Positions 8,848 to 19,802 of a stretch of DNA of 64,000 bases are shown in pieces; the first letter of the stretch is position 1, and every line of letters begins with the position of its first letter. Location of the stretch: assembly GCA_041319085.1 (NCBI GenBank), contig CP101033.1, forward strand, positions 2,754,501-2,818,500, read 5' to 3'. Under the pieces are notes generated by a model, which was not told the DNA's origin, searched no databases, and saw only the letters and a program-made list of their open reading frames with translations. The position numbers and the translations under genes are program-made. This stretch comes from Aeromonas veronii. Its GTDB lineage: Bacteria > Pseudomonadota > Gammaproteobacteria > Enterobacterales > Aeromonadaceae.

Positions 8848-10230
8848 ATGGATTTGAAACAAAACGGTGAAGAGCTGAAACGCGGCCTCAAAAACCGCCA
8901 CATTCAGTTGATTGCGTTGGGCGGTGCCATCGGTACCGGCCTCTTTCTGGGCATTGCCCAAACCATCAGGATGGCAGGCCCCTCGGTACTGTTGGGCTAC
9001 GCCATCGGCGGCTTTATCGCCTTCCTGATCATGCGCCAGCTTGGTGAAATGGTGGTGGAAGAGCCGGTAGCGGGATCCTTCAGCCACTTTGCCTACAAAT
9101 ACTGGGGCGAATTTGCCGGTTTTGCGTCCGGTTGGAACTACTGGGTGCTCTACGTGCTGGTGAGCATGGCCGAACTGACCGCAGTGGGCATCTATGTCCA
9201 GTACTGGTGGCCCGAGATCCCGACCTGGATGTCGGCCGCCGTCTTCTTCGTGCTGATCAACGCCATCAACCTCTCCAACGTCAAAGCGTTTGGCGAAATG
9301 GAGTTCTGGTTCGCCATCATCAAGGTGGTCGCCATCATCGGCATGATTGGCTTTGGCGGCTATCTGCTCATCTCTGGCGCCGGTGGCCCCGAGGCGAGCG
9401 TCACCAACCTGTGGGCACAAGGCGGCTTCTTCCCCAACGGCATCAGCGGTCTGGTGATGGCGATGGCGGTGATCATGTTCTCCTTTGGCGGTCTGGAGCT
9501 GGTGGGCATCACTGCCGCGGAAGCGGACAACCCCGAGAAGAGCATTCCTAAGGCCACCAATCAGGTGATCTACCGCATCCTCATCTTCTACATCGGCGCC
9601 CTGGCTATCCTGATGTCCCTCTATCCTTGGGGTAAAGTGGTGGAAGGCGGCAGCCCGTTCGTGATGATCTTCCACGCGCTGGACAGCGATCTGGTCGCCA
9701 CCGTACTCAACATCGTGGTACTGACGGCCGCCCTGTCGGTCTACAACAGCTGCGTCTACTGCAACAGCCGGATGCTGTTCGGTCTGGCCAAGCAGGGCAA
9801 CGGCCCGAAAGCCCTGCTCAAGACCAACAAGAGCGGCGTACCGTTGGTTGCCCTCTCGGTCTCGGCCATCGCCACCCTGCTCTGCGTGCTGATCAACTAC
9901 CTGATGCCGGGCAAGGCGTTTGGCCTGCTGATGGCGCTGGTGGTCTCCGCACTGGTGATCAACTGGGCGATGATCAGCCTGGCGCACCTGAAGTTCCGCA
10001 AGACCAAGGTCGCAGAAGGTGTCCAGCCCAAGTTCAAGGCGTTCTGGTACCCCTTCGGCAACTACCTCTGCCTCGCCTTTATGGCCGGTATTCTGGTGAT
10101 CATGTATATGACCCCGGATTTTCGGATCTCGGTCGAGCTGATCCCCGCCTGGCTGGTGGTACTGGGCATTGGCTTTGCCATCAAGCGCAAAGGACAAGCC
10201 CAAAGCAAGGCCGCAGCCAATCTGGGTTAA
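8848..10230 (+). CDS. aroP: Aromatic amino acid permease AroP
   Basis: This 460-residue amino acid/H+ symporter of the APC superfamily (AAT family) has 12 predicted membrane helices. It very closely resembles E. coli AroP, the general phenylalanine/tyrosine/tryptophan importer. Examples are LKRGLKNRHIQLIALGGAIG near the N-terminus, MRQLGEMVVEEPVAGSFSHF and ALSVYNSCVYCNSRMLFGLA. PheP is the nearest alternative, but the sequence follows AroP more closely. It is a single-gene unit with its own terminator. The downstream arsenic operon converges on it. Confidence 0.92.
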   Translation: MDLKQNGEELKRGLKNRHIQLIALGGAIGTGLFLGIAQTIRMAGPSVLLGYAIGGFIAFLIMRQLGEMVVEEPVAGSFSHFAYKYWGEFAGFASGWNYWVLYVLVSMAELTAVGIYVQYWWPEIPTWMSAAVFFVLINAINLSNVKAFGEMEFWFAIIKVVAIIGMIGFGGYLLISGAGGPEASVTNLWAQGGFFPNGISGLVMAMAVIMFSFGGLELVGITAAEADNPEKSIPKATNQVIYRILIFYIGALAILMSLYPWGKVVEGGSPFVMIFHALDSDLVATVLNIVVLTAALSVYNSCVYCNSRMLFGLAKQGNGPKALLKTNKSGVPLVALSVSAIATLLCVLINYLMPGKAFGLLMALVVSALVINWAMISLAHLKFRKTKVAEGVQPKFKAFWYPFGNYLCLAFMAGILVIMYMTPDFRISVELIPAWLVVLGIGFAIKRKGQAQSKAAANLG

Positions 10231-10256
10231 TTCCGACAGCTATCGACATCCATGCA

Positions 10257-10285
10257 AAACGCCGATCAGATGATCGGCGTTTTTC
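10257..10285 (+). terminator. Terminator of aroP
   Basis: A perfect AACGCCGATCA stem with a 2-nt centre is followed by TTTTTCTT, 27 bp after the aroP stop codon. The stem may also slow transcription arriving from arsC on the other strand. Confidence 0.9.
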
Positions 10286-10288
10286 TTA

Positions 10289-10326
10289 TCTGACTATTTC
10301 GGGTCTGACTATTTTGGGTCTGAACT
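10289..10326. repeat. Short tandem repeat, 15-bp unit
   Basis: Two full copies and a partial copy of the unit TCTGACTATTTCGGG (the second copy has T for C) stand head to tail between the aroP terminator and arsC. It is probably simple slippage. No function is apparent. Confidence 0.6.
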
Positions 10327-10368
10327 GCCGGGCCGGTTTCTCCCTGGTCTACCCAGCAAAGGTGCAGC

Positions 10369-10800
10369 TCACTTGAGGCGCTGGCCCTGTGCATCGACCA
10401 CCGACTCCCCATCCTCCTTGCTAAAGGCCCCCTGTTGAGGGTTCGGCAAGATATCCAACACCAACTCAGACGGACGGCACAGCTTGGTGCCAAGCGGCGT
10501 CACCACGATGGGGCGGTTGATCAGAATGGGATGCGCCAGCATGGCATCGATCAAGTCGTCATCGCTGAAGCGCTCCTCGGCCAAGCCAAGTTCCTCAAAG
10601 GGTGGCACGTTCTTGCGAAGCAGATCCCGTACCGGCATGGCCATGGCAGCAATGAGCTCGACCAAGGTGTCGCGGCTCGGTGGCGTCTCCAGATAGTGGA
10701 TGACGGTGGGCTCAACACCCGAGTTGCGGATAAGCTCCAGCGTATTGCGGGAAGTGCCGCAAGCCGGGTTGTGGTAAATGGTGATCTGGGAGTGATTCAT
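10369..10800 (-). CDS. arsC: Arsenate reductase ArsC (glutaredoxin-coupled)
   Basis: This 143-residue arsenate reductase of the ArsC/Spx thioredoxin-fold family reduces arsenate to arsenite with electrons from glutathione and glutaredoxin. The signature YHNPACGTSRNTLELI carries the catalytic cysteine at residue 14. The downstream arginine-bearing stretch VVTPLGTKLCRPSEL is also typical. It is the last gene of the arsR-arsD-arsA-acr3-arsC operon, and its start lies 2 bp after the acr3 stop. No strong terminator of its own is visible before the converging aroP terminator. Confidence 0.95.
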   Translation of the reverse strand: MNHSQITIYHNPACGTSRNTLELIRNSGVEPTVIHYLETPPSRDTLVELIAAMAMPVRDLLRKNVPPFEELGLAEERFSDDDLIDAMLAHPILINRPIVVTPLGTKLCRPSELVLDILPNPQQGAFSKEDGESVVDAQGQRLK

Positions 10801-10802
10801 GA

Positions 10803-11876
10803 TTAAGCCTCTGCGTTGAGATAGTTGCGTTTCATTCTTAGCGCCACATTGACCAGAGCGATCAAGACCGGCACCTCCACCAGCGGGCCGATCACACCGG
10901 CGAACGCCTGATCCGAGTTCAACCCGAACACCGCGATGGAAACCGCGATGGCCAGCTCGAAGTTATTGCCGGTGGCGGTAAAGGCGATGGAGGCGTTCTT
11001 GTCATAGGGAATGCCCAGCTTCTTGCCAACCAGGAAGCTGGTGAAGAACATCAGTACGAAATAGACCACCAGAGGCACAGCAACCCGCAGCACATCCATC
11101 GGCAGCTCAACGATCATCTCGCCCTTGAGGCTGAACATCAGCACGATAGTGGCCAGCAAGGCGATCAGGGTGATGGGAGAAATAGCCGGAATAAAACGCT
11201 CGGTGTACCACTTCTCCCCCTTTGCCTTGACCAGATAGTGACGGCTCAGGAAACCGGCCAGGAAGGGAATGCCAAGATAGATCAGCACACTTTCGGCGAT
11301 ATCCAGCATGGTGATATCCACAGCAAAGCCCTGCAAACCAAACAGGGGGGGCAGTACGGTAATAAACAACCAGGCCATGAAGCTGTAGGTGAGGATCTGA
11401 AAACCGCTGTTGAGCGCCACCAGACCCGCACCGTACTCCTTGCTGCCACCGCCGAGATCGTTCCACACCAGCACCATGGCGATGCAGCGTGCCAGACCGA
11501 TCAGGATCAGGCCCACCATGTAGTCCGGGTGGTCATGCAAAAACACCAGGGCGATGACAAACATCAGGATAGGGCCAACCAACCAGTTCATCACCAGTGA
11601 GAGGGTGATGGCCTGACGGTCACGGGTCATCGTACCCATGGTGGCGTAGTTCACCTTGGCCAGTGGCGGATACATCATCAGGATGAGACCGATGGCGAGC
11701 GGGATATTGGTGGTGCCAACCGACATCGCCTCATTCCACTGCGCCACCTGAGGGAACAGATAGCCAATCCCGACCCCTATGGCCATGGCGACAAAGATCC
11801 AGAGGGTAAGATTGCGGTCGAGAAAACTCATTTTTTTGCTGACGGGCAGATCATCGCAGCAGGCGTTGGTACTCAT
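10803..11876 (-). CDS. acr3: Arsenite efflux transporter of the ACR3 family
   Basis: This 357-residue, roughly ten-helix arsenite/H+ antiporter is of the Acr3 (BART superfamily) type, not the unrelated ArsB type. [17 protein letters not shown] carries the conserved membrane cysteine needed for arsenite transport, and [16 protein letters not shown] is the other family signature. The ATG at 11876 was preferred over a TTG one codon earlier. The N-terminus contains an extra CC pair (MSTNACCDD). ArsA ATPase is encoded directly upstream, so this Acr3 may be ATP-energised as an ArsA-Acr3 pump, a combination known in other bacteria. A 96-bp gap separates it from arsA. Confidence 0.94.
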   Translation of the reverse strand: MSTNACCDDLPVSKKMSFLDRNLTLWIFVAMAIGVGIGYLFPQVAQWNEAMSVGTTNIPLAIGLILMMYPPLAKVNYATMGTMTRDRQAITLSLVMNWLVGPILMFVIALVFLHDHPDYMVGLILIGLARCIAMVLVWNDLGGGSKEYGAGLVALNSGFQILTYSFMAWLFITVLPPLFGLQGFAVDITMLDIAESVLIYLGIPFLAGFLSRHYLVKAKGEKWYTERFIPAISPITLIALLATIVLMFSLKGEMIVELPMDVLRVAVPLVVYFVLMFFTSFLVGKKLGIPYDKNASIAFTATGNNFELAIAVSIAVFGLNSDQAFAGVIGPLVEVPVLIALVNVALRMKRNYLNAEA

Positions 11877-11972
11877 CAAGAGACTCCATGAGGATTGCAG
11901 GAAACAAAGGACTCAACCCGGGCAAATGCCCCTGTTGGTTGCGCCTTGGCAGTAAACTCGCGCGGGTGCATG

Positions 11973-13766
11973 TCACCCCGCCCTGTGGACTGGGTGACAT
12001 AAATCTTGCAGCGCTTTCACACCCACCGGCTCGACAGCCTGCAACGGCACCACGGCATAACGCTTCGCATGCTCCTGCTTGACCGCGTCGATATGGGGCT
12101 GCTGGCGATACGCTCGCTGGGCCAACAGTGGTGAGGTGACGCTGGCCGGAGACAGCATCTGATTGACCACCCAGGCCCATGGCTCGATACCGGCGCGGCG
12201 CAGGTCTGCTTGCAGATTGGCCGCCTCCTGTACCGGAGTGGGTTCGGGCAGGGTGACGATCACCACCTTGGTCTGTTTCGGGTCTTGCAACTGCATCATG
12301 GGGGTGGTGAAGTGCATCCCCTTGCCCCCCATCTGACGGGCAATCTCCCGGTGATAGGCACCGGTCGCATCGAGCAGCAGCAGGGTATGGCCAGTGGGGG
12401 CGGTATCCATCACCACGAAGCGTTTGCCCGCCTCGCGAATGATCCGCGAGAAGGCCTGAAACACGGCGATCTCTTCGGTACAGGGGGAACGCAAATCTTC
12501 TTCCAGCAGAGCGCGACCCTGGGCATCCAGACTCGCCCCCTTGGTGGCCAGCACCTGAGCACGGTAACGCTCGGTCTCGGCGTGGGGATCGATGCGGCTG
12601 ACCTCCAGGCTGGGCAAGGCCCCGGCCAGGGTCTCTCCCAGATGGGCTGCGGGATCCGAGGTGGTCAGATGAACCGGTAGCCCCCGGCTGGCGAGCTCCA
12701 CCGCCACTGCTGCCGCCAGGGTCGTTTTACCCACCCCACCCTTGCCCATCAGCATAATGAGCCCGTGACTATCAGTAGCAAGCTCATCGACCAGTTGCTG
12801 CAATCCGGGGTGTTGTTCAGTAACAACAACTGCGCATTCGATCTCATTCACCCCACTGACGGGGCTTGCACCGAGTAACTGGCGCAGGCTATCGACCCCA
12901 ACCAGGTTGGTCGCCAACAGCGGCACTCTGTCTTGTGGCAGCCTTGCCAGCAGCGCTGGCATATCAGCCATCGCCTGCTGCTCACGTTGCCATACGGCAG
13001 TTGCCAGGGGGTCATCCGCCAGCTCGCTTTGCGGGAAGATGCCATTGATGACCAGTTGCTGATTGGCAAGGCCGATAGCGGCCAGTTCGTCATGGGTACG
13101 CGTTACTTCCCGCAGGGTCGAGGCTTGCGCCCGGGCGACCAGAATAAGCCGGGTTTTCCCAGCATCTGAGAGGGCAGCAACGGCTTCTGCGTATTGACTA
13201 CGCTGTTTTTCCAATCCGGCCAATGGCCCCAGACAAGAAGCATCGCCCTTGCCCTGCTCCAGAAACTCGCTCCATGCCCCCGGCAGTTGCAATAGACGAA
13301 TGGTGTGGCCGGTCGGGGCTGTATCAAACACGATGTGGTCGTATTCCCCCACCAGGCTGCTATCGGTCAAGAGCGCGGTGAACTTGTCAAAGGCGGCGAT
13401 CTCTGTGGTGCAGGCACCGGAGAGCTGCTCTTCAATGCTGCGCACCACGCTCTCGGGCAGTTTGCCACGCACCGGGCCAACGATACGTTCGCGATAGGCC
13501 TTTGCGGCGGCTTGCGGGTCAATCTCCAGTGCTGATAACCCACTGACTGCCGCGATGGCGGTAATGCTGTTGCCTATTTGGGTGTCGAAAACCTGGCCTA
13601 CGTTTGACGCCGGATCTGTGCTGACCAGCAGTACCCGTTTGCCACTGTCGCACAAGGCAACCGCACTGGCACAGGCCAGCGAGGTTTTACCCACCCCACC
13701 TTTACCGGTGAAAAAGAGAAAGGGGGGCGCATCATTGAGAAACGAGTAGTTCAGCAACGGGGACAT
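11973..13766 (-). CDS. arsA: Arsenite-stimulated ATPase ArsA (tandem domains)
   Basis: This 597-residue protein has two homologous ATPase halves, each with a P-loop (GKGGVGKT at 21-28 and 341-348) and a switch motif DTAPTGHT. ArsA binds arsenite delivered by ArsD and drives efflux through the membrane channel. The three metalloid-binding cysteines known from R773 ArsA are all present: C119 (GACTTEIAAF), C178 (ASCLGPLAGL) and C429 (SPCTEEIAVF). The length is close to R773 ArsA (583). It is 68 bp downstream of arsD. The GC content does not stand out from its neighbours. Confidence 0.96.
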   Translation of the reverse strand: MSPLLNYSFLNDAPPFLFFTGKGGVGKTSLACASAVALCDSGKRVLLVSTDPASNVGQVFDTQIGNSITAIAAVSGLSALEIDPQAAAKAYRERIVGPVRGKLPESVVRSIEEQLSGACTTEIAAFDKFTALLTDSSLVGEYDHIVFDTAPTGHTIRLLQLPGAWSEFLEQGKGDASCLGPLAGLEKQRSQYAEAVAALSDAGKTRLILVARAQASTLREVTRTHDELAAIGLANQQLVINGIFPQSELADDPLATAVWQREQQAMADMPALLARLPQDRVPLLATNLVGVDSLRQLLGASPVSGVNEIECAVVVTEQHPGLQQLVDELATDSHGLIMLMGKGGVGKTTLAAAVAVELASRGLPVHLTTSDPAAHLGETLAGALPSLEVSRIDPHAETERYRAQVLATKGASLDAQGRALLEEDLRSPCTEEIAVFQAFSRIIREAGKRFVVMDTAPTGHTLLLLDATGAYHREIARQMGGKGMHFTTPMMQLQDPKQTKVVIVTLPEPTPVQEAANLQADLRRAGIEPWAWVVNQMLSPASVTSPLLAQRAYRQQPHIDAVKQEHAKRYAVVPLQAVEPVGVKALQDLCHPVHRAG

Positions 13767-13834
13767 GAGAGACTCCTATCAGGCATAACGAGGCAATTGA
13801 CCGAACAGAGAACTTGCCAACCAGGGGATGACGC

Positions 13835-14263
13835 TTAGCAGCAACCACTGCTGCCGGAGCAACATCCACTCTTGACGATCCCTTTGATAGCACCGGCTTT
13901 GTTGGGCTCAGCCTCTGGCTGTTCAACTTCGGCACCATCGCTTCCCGGTGCTTTGGGCAACGCCAGTCCTGCATAGCGGATCAGTTCAGCGCGGCTGGGA
14001 TAACGACCGGTGAGCACCACCTGGCCATCGACCAAGGTCACAGGCAGCCCTTCTTCACCGGAGAGCGCCAGGAAAGACGCCACCGCAGGGGTTTCAGCAA
14101 AGACCAGGGGTTGTTGCGCCAGGTTGAATCGGTATAGCGAGCCCCCCTGCTGCTTGAGCCACTCGGCATCGCCAGCGAAGACCACCAGATTTTGGTCAAT
14201 ATCTGTGCCACAGACGCCGCTGGAGCAGCACAGGGCCGGGTCAAAAACTTGTATCAGTCTCAT
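13835..14263 (-). CDS. arsD: Arsenic metallochaperone ArsD
   Basis: This 142-residue ArsD binds arsenite and hands it to ArsA, and is also a weak repressor in known systems. The thioredoxin-like start MRLIQVFDPALCCSSGVCG carries the essential triad C12, C13 and C18. Two further vicinal pairs (C134-C135 and C141-C142) lie at the extreme C-terminus, like the pairs in R773 ArsD but further along the chain. The gene starts 3 bp after the arsR stop, so translation is probably coupled. Confidence 0.94.
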   Translation of the reverse strand: MRLIQVFDPALCCSSGVCGTDIDQNLVVFAGDAEWLKQQGGSLYRFNLAQQPLVFAETPAVASFLALSGEEGLPVTLVDGQVVLTGRYPSRAELIRYAGLALPKAPGSDGAEVEQPEAEPNKAGAIKGIVKSGCCSGSSGCC

Positions 14264-14266
14264 GGT

Positions 14267-14635
14267 CTACTCCTTATTGCAGCATGGCTGCGCAGGCAAT
14301 ACATGGGGTGAGCAGCCGGACTCAGCCCTCATCACCCCGCAGGCTTCCGGATGACCGGCGCAGCACTCTTCGGTGAGATAACCGATCAAGTCGAGCATCA
14401 GGGGAATGTTGGCGCGATAGCGTAAAAAGCGTCCCTCCTGCTCCACCGAAAGCAAGCCCGCGTGCAGCATGGCCTTGAGGTGAAACGAGAGGGTGTTGGG
14501 GGCTATGTCGAGCTCGCTGGCCAGCTGGCCAGCGACCTGCCCCTCCAGCCCGGCCTTGATCAGCAGACGCCAGACATCGAGGCGAATGCCGGATGCGAGG
14601 GATTCGAATACCTTGGTGGCGATCTCTTTGTTCAT
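14267..14635 (-). CDS. arsR: ArsR-family arsenite-responsive repressor with C-terminal cysteines
   Basis: This 122-residue winged-helix repressor is the first gene of the ars operon. The recognition region reads DIAPNTLSFHLKAMLHAGLL. The alpha-3 cysteine pair of R773-type ArsR (CxC) is absent. Instead, cysteines 91, 92 and 99 lie in LTEECCAGHPEAC near the C-terminus, with more at 107 and 118-119. This resembles the site of Acidithiobacillus ferrooxidans ArsR (C95, C96, C102), which evolved separately from the R773 site. AAGGGGAA precedes the ATG. It very likely autoregulates through the operator at 14679-14696. Confidence 0.93.
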   Translation of the reverse strand: MNKEIATKVFESLASGIRLDVWRLLIKAGLEGQVAGQLASELDIAPNTLSFHLKAMLHAGLLSVEQEGRFLRYRANIPLMLDLIGYLTEECCAGHPEACGVMRAESGCSPHVLPAQPCCNKE

Positions 14636-14667
14636 GGAACTTCCCCTTAATTCACTTCATGACTTCA

Positions 14668-14696
14668 ACTATACAAGAATCATTGAAATGATCAAT
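14668..14696 (-). promoter_or_regulatory. ars operon promoter and overlapping ArsR operator
   Basis: On the minus strand a -35 TTGATC (14690-14695) and a -10 TATAGT (14668-14673) are spaced by 16 bp. Overlapping inverted repeats, ATCATT-N2-AATGAT (14679-14692) and ATTGA-N5-TCAAT (14682-14696), cover the spacer and the -35 box. That is the expected place for ArsR to block RNA polymerase. Confidence 0.7.
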
Positions 14697-14722
14697 ATGA
14701 CCACAACTCATTGTCGATCCCG

Positions 14723-14905
14723 TCAATCCCTCTTGTCGTTCACACAGCACTCCTCGCGGAAAAACGCGATGATCTCTTCCAGCACTTCGTATTGAGAGAC
14801 GCACAGCAGGGTACGTCTCTCCCGGTTCTGCTTGACCAGACCAACCGAGACCAGTGCAGCCATAGGATGGCTAAGGGTAGAGGCTGACGTGATGTCATTG
14901 ATCAT
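14723..14905 (-). pseudogene. Remnant of a second ArsR-family regulator (C-terminal part)
   Basis: The minus strand encodes DITSASTLSHPMAAL then VSVGLVKQNRERRTLLCVS and ends in IIAFFREECC. This reads as the recognition helix, wing and C-terminal cysteine pair of an ArsR-type regulator. The upstream codons are open but do not look like ArsR, and no proper N-terminal half or start is present. I read it as the 3' half of a broken regulator gene. A very short functional protein cannot be fully excluded. Confidence 0.5.
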
Positions 14906-15048
14906 TGGCAGTGCCGGGGCCAGCCTGACCGAAGTGACCCTGCTCAAATCCATGTTCAGAACCCGATGCTCCAGGACTTCCTGACCGTGATCCTGGGGGT
15001 GGCGATCCTGATGGGCGATCTGACCCTCTGGCAGTGTTAACACTCGCC
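14893..15048 (+). pseudogene. Frameshifted C-terminal remnant of a membrane permease
   Basis: On the plus strand one frame reads MSLIIGSAGASLTEVTLLKS MFR-like codons, and the next frame continues MLQDFLTVILGVAILMG before a stop at about 15048. Joined by one frameshift, this looks like the last helices of a permease of the kind often paired with ArsR-type regulators; the family is my guess. There is no start and no N-terminal part. It abuts the ArsR remnant, whose coding runs the other way, which implies a deletion or rearrangement junction near 14895-14905. Confidence 0.4.
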
Positions 15049-15252
15049 GACCATGACCAAGCGGCGCAACACCTCACGATAAATGCTATCTGCCTTGCGG
15101 CGCTGGCATTCGTGGCACCGCGATCAACCAGTTCAGCTCCCGACAGCAGACAACGACATAATGAACGCCTCCCGACCTGACGCCGCAGGTTGCCCAAAAT
15201 CCACTATGCTTGCCAGGATTACGCCACCACCAAGACCTGTGAGGTAAACCAG

Positions 15253-15498
15253 ATGAAACTCCCCCTGTTATTGACAAGCATGCTGTTTGCGGGCAGTGCC
15301 CTCGCCTTTCACTGCCCAGCAGATATGAAGAAGATTGACGATGCCCTCGCGGCGGGCCCGGCGCTCAGTGCCGAACAACTGGCCGAGGTTCAGAAATTGC
15401 GGGCCGAAGGTGAGGTTTTGCACAATGAAGGCAAGCATCAGGAGTCTGTTGATGCACTGGCCAAAGCGCTTGCGCTGCTCACCCCTGCCAAATCCTGA
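15253..15498 (+). CDS. Small exported protein of unknown function
   Basis: This 81-residue protein has a clear signal peptide (MKLPLLLTSMLFAGSALA, predicted cleavage before FHCP). The mature part of about 63 residues is mostly helical and acidic: ADMKKIDDALAAG, then LSAEQLAEVQKLRAEGEVLH and a TPR-like EGKHQESVDALAKALALL. One cysteine follows the cleavage site at position 3 of the mature chain. GAGGTAAACCAG precedes the ATG. I recognise it only as a conserved hypothetical periplasmic protein. It has a weak hairpin terminator at 15563-15590 and no operon partner. Confidence 0.75.
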   Translation: MKLPLLLTSMLFAGSALAFHCPADMKKIDDALAAGPALSAEQLAEVQKLRAEGEVLHNEGKHQESVDALAKALALLTPAKS

Positions 15499-15562
15499 TC
15501 CCGGCTGCCAATCCGGATCTTGACTAAATAGTGCACCCAGAGTCCTGCAACACCTGACCAAT

Positions 15563-15591
15563 AAACAGACCACCGCAAGGTGGCCTGTTTC
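15563..15591 (+). terminator. Probable terminator of the small exported protein gene
   Basis: AAACAG-CCACC / GGTGG-CTGTTT forms a stem with one mismatch and a GCAA loop, followed by TTTCATTT. It lies 65 bp past the stop codon. Confidence 0.55.
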
Positions 15592-15608
15592 ATTTGCACA
15601 ATTTTACG

Positions 15609-15647
15609 CTGTAATGACTCACTGAAATCCTGCTCAGGTCATTACAG
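15609..15647. repeat. 10-bp perfect inverted repeat
   Basis: CTGTAATGAC (15609-15618) and GTCATTACAG (15638-15647) flank a 19-nt centre that can pair a little further (CTGA/TCAG). It lies in a gene-free gap before the truncated metallopeptidase. It is not followed by a T run, so it is an unlikely terminator; operator or mobile-element residue are both possible. Confidence 0.5.
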
Positions 15648-15683
15648 GCCTGCCGGGCTGTGGGTGACTGACGAGCTGATAAC

Positions 15684-15989
15684 TCACGTCAACAAGCGGT
15701 TAGCCATGCCATCCAGCTTGGCTTTGGTCTTTTCCCAACCGGGCATCACCTGACCCATCAGCCGGTAAAAGTGCTCGCTGTGGTTGTGCTCGGCAATATG
15801 GCAGAGCTCGTGCAGGATCACGTAATCGATGCACTCGCGGGGTGCTTTGACCAGATGCGGGTTAAGCGTGATCCGGCCATTGGGGGAACAACTGCCCCAC
15901 TGGGTCTGCATGGTCAGGATGCGCAGTGGCGGACGCTCGGTGACCCAGATGGCCTGATCCAACATGGCATTGAGTCGTCTGGCAAACAC
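15684..15989 (-). pseudogene. 5'-truncated M48-type (DUF45/YgjP-like) zinc metallopeptidase
   Basis: The last roughly 100 codons of a DUF45-type metallopeptidase are intact: QTQWGSCSPNGRITLNP, then YVILHELCHIAEHNHSEHFY with the HExxH zinc motif and the third histidine, then MPGWEKTKAKLDGMA. In frame upstream, only about a dozen further codons (FLAKARARE) look family-like, then a TAG at about 16029-16031 closes the frame. The N-terminal 60 or more residues of the family are missing. The break lies close to the hairpin and repeat cluster behind gcvP, suggesting a deletion or a departed mobile element. A short product from the GTG at 15989 is conceivable. Confidence 0.7.
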
Positions 15990-16068
15990 CTCCCTGGCAC
16001 GGGCCTTGGCCAGAAAGCCTGGACTGAGCTAATCAGTAATTTAATTACAAATTTTGCAGGATAAAAAT

Positions 16069-16096
16069 AAAAAGGCCCTGCTGTTGCAGGGCCTTT
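16069..16096 (-). terminator. Terminator of the gcvTHP operon
   Basis: An 11-bp stem AAAGGCCCTGC / GCAGGGCCTTT is followed on the minus strand by TTTATTTTTAT. It lies about 80 bp after the gcvP stop, with the triple repeat in between. Confidence 0.85.
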
Positions 16097-16098
16097 GA

Positions 16099-16156
16099 GT
16101 TTCCAACTTAAATGGTCGGTTTCCAACTTCAATGTCACGGTTTCCAACTTAAATGG
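16099..16156. repeat. Three tandemly spaced 17-bp repeats behind gcvP
   Basis: GTTTCCAACTTAAATGG occurs at 16099-16115 and 16140-16156, with a two-mismatch copy at 16119-16135. The start-to-start distances are 20 and 21 bp. Regular repeats of this size occur at the ends of IS21-family elements, so this may be a solo end left by a lost insertion; I could not confirm that. They would be transcribed in the gcvP 3' UTR. Confidence 0.7.
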
Positions 16157-16175
16157 CCGTGATCAATACCGCCAC

Positions 16176-19052
<2,877 letters not shown>

Positions 19053-19291
19053 TTCCCTATTTCCTGATAAATAAGTCCTGGCATGACATCCTGATAACCA
19101 AGACCTGATGTTCCTGATGGTCGGCTGAGACCGACTCCACTCATGTTCGCTATGCCGCAGCCAAGAGAGCACGGCACTGGATGCTCGCTGGCACCCCGGG
19201 GATCAACCCTGTAAAACCGCGCGCTGGCTAAACCCCAAAACGCCGGATACGAGTGACTTCATCCTGCTGTCGACTCCGTCGGCAGCCATAC

Positions 19292-19321
19292 AAAAGGGCC
19301 CCGCACGTTGGTGCAGGGCCC
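19292..19321 (-). terminator. Hairpin between gcvH and gcvP (internal terminator or attenuator)
   Basis: On the minus strand GGGCCCTGCAC pairs with the GTGCGGGGCCC arm (one G-U), followed by TTTTG. The strong stem with a short T run lies 8 bp after the gcvH stop and 240 bp before gcvP. Partial read-through would still allow gcvP expression. Confidence 0.6.
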
Positions 19322-19328
19322 GGGGGCA

Positions 19329-19718
19329 TTACTCTTCGTCCACCACGTTCTGGTAGCCTTCGGCATCCAGCAGGTTGGCCAGCTCGCTCTCGTCATCGAG
19401 CTTGATGCGGAACAACCAGCCAGCGCTGTAGGGATCGGAGTTGACCAGCTCGGGGCTCCCTTCCAGCTCGTCGTTGACGGCAATGATCTCGCCGCTCACC
19501 GGGCTGTAGATATCGGAGGCCGCCTTGACCGACTCGGCCACGGCGCAGTCGTCACCGGCACTGACCTGCTTGCCCACTTCAGGCAGTTCGACAAACACCA
19601 TGTCACCCAGCAGCTCCTGGGCGTGCTCGGTGATACCGACCACGGCCTCGCCGTTGGCTTCAACACGGATCCACTCGTGGGAAGTGGCATATTTCAGTTC
19701 GCTCGGGATATGGCTCAT
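19329..19718 (-). CDS. gcvH: Glycine cleavage system H-protein
   Basis: This 129-residue lipoyl carrier protein shuttles the aminomethyl intermediate between GcvP, GcvT and the L-protein. The lipoylation site is K65 within [19 protein letters not shown], and the N-terminus [20 protein letters not shown] is typical. The length equals that of E. coli GcvH. It follows gcvT with an 84-bp gap and is followed by the attenuator-like hairpin before gcvP. Confidence 0.97.
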   Translation of the reverse strand: MSHIPSELKYATSHEWIRVEANGEAVVGITEHAQELLGDMVFVELPEVGKQVSAGDDCAVAESVKAASDIYSPVSGEIIAVNDELEGSPELVNSDPYSAGWLFRIKLDDESELANLLDAEGYQNVVDEE

Positions 19719-19802
19719 TTGTGCTTCCTTTGATCTTTGAGTCGCGTTTAAAAACGAATATAAAAAGCGATGGGGAAGGCACAGCCCTCCCCCAAAACGG
19801 TA

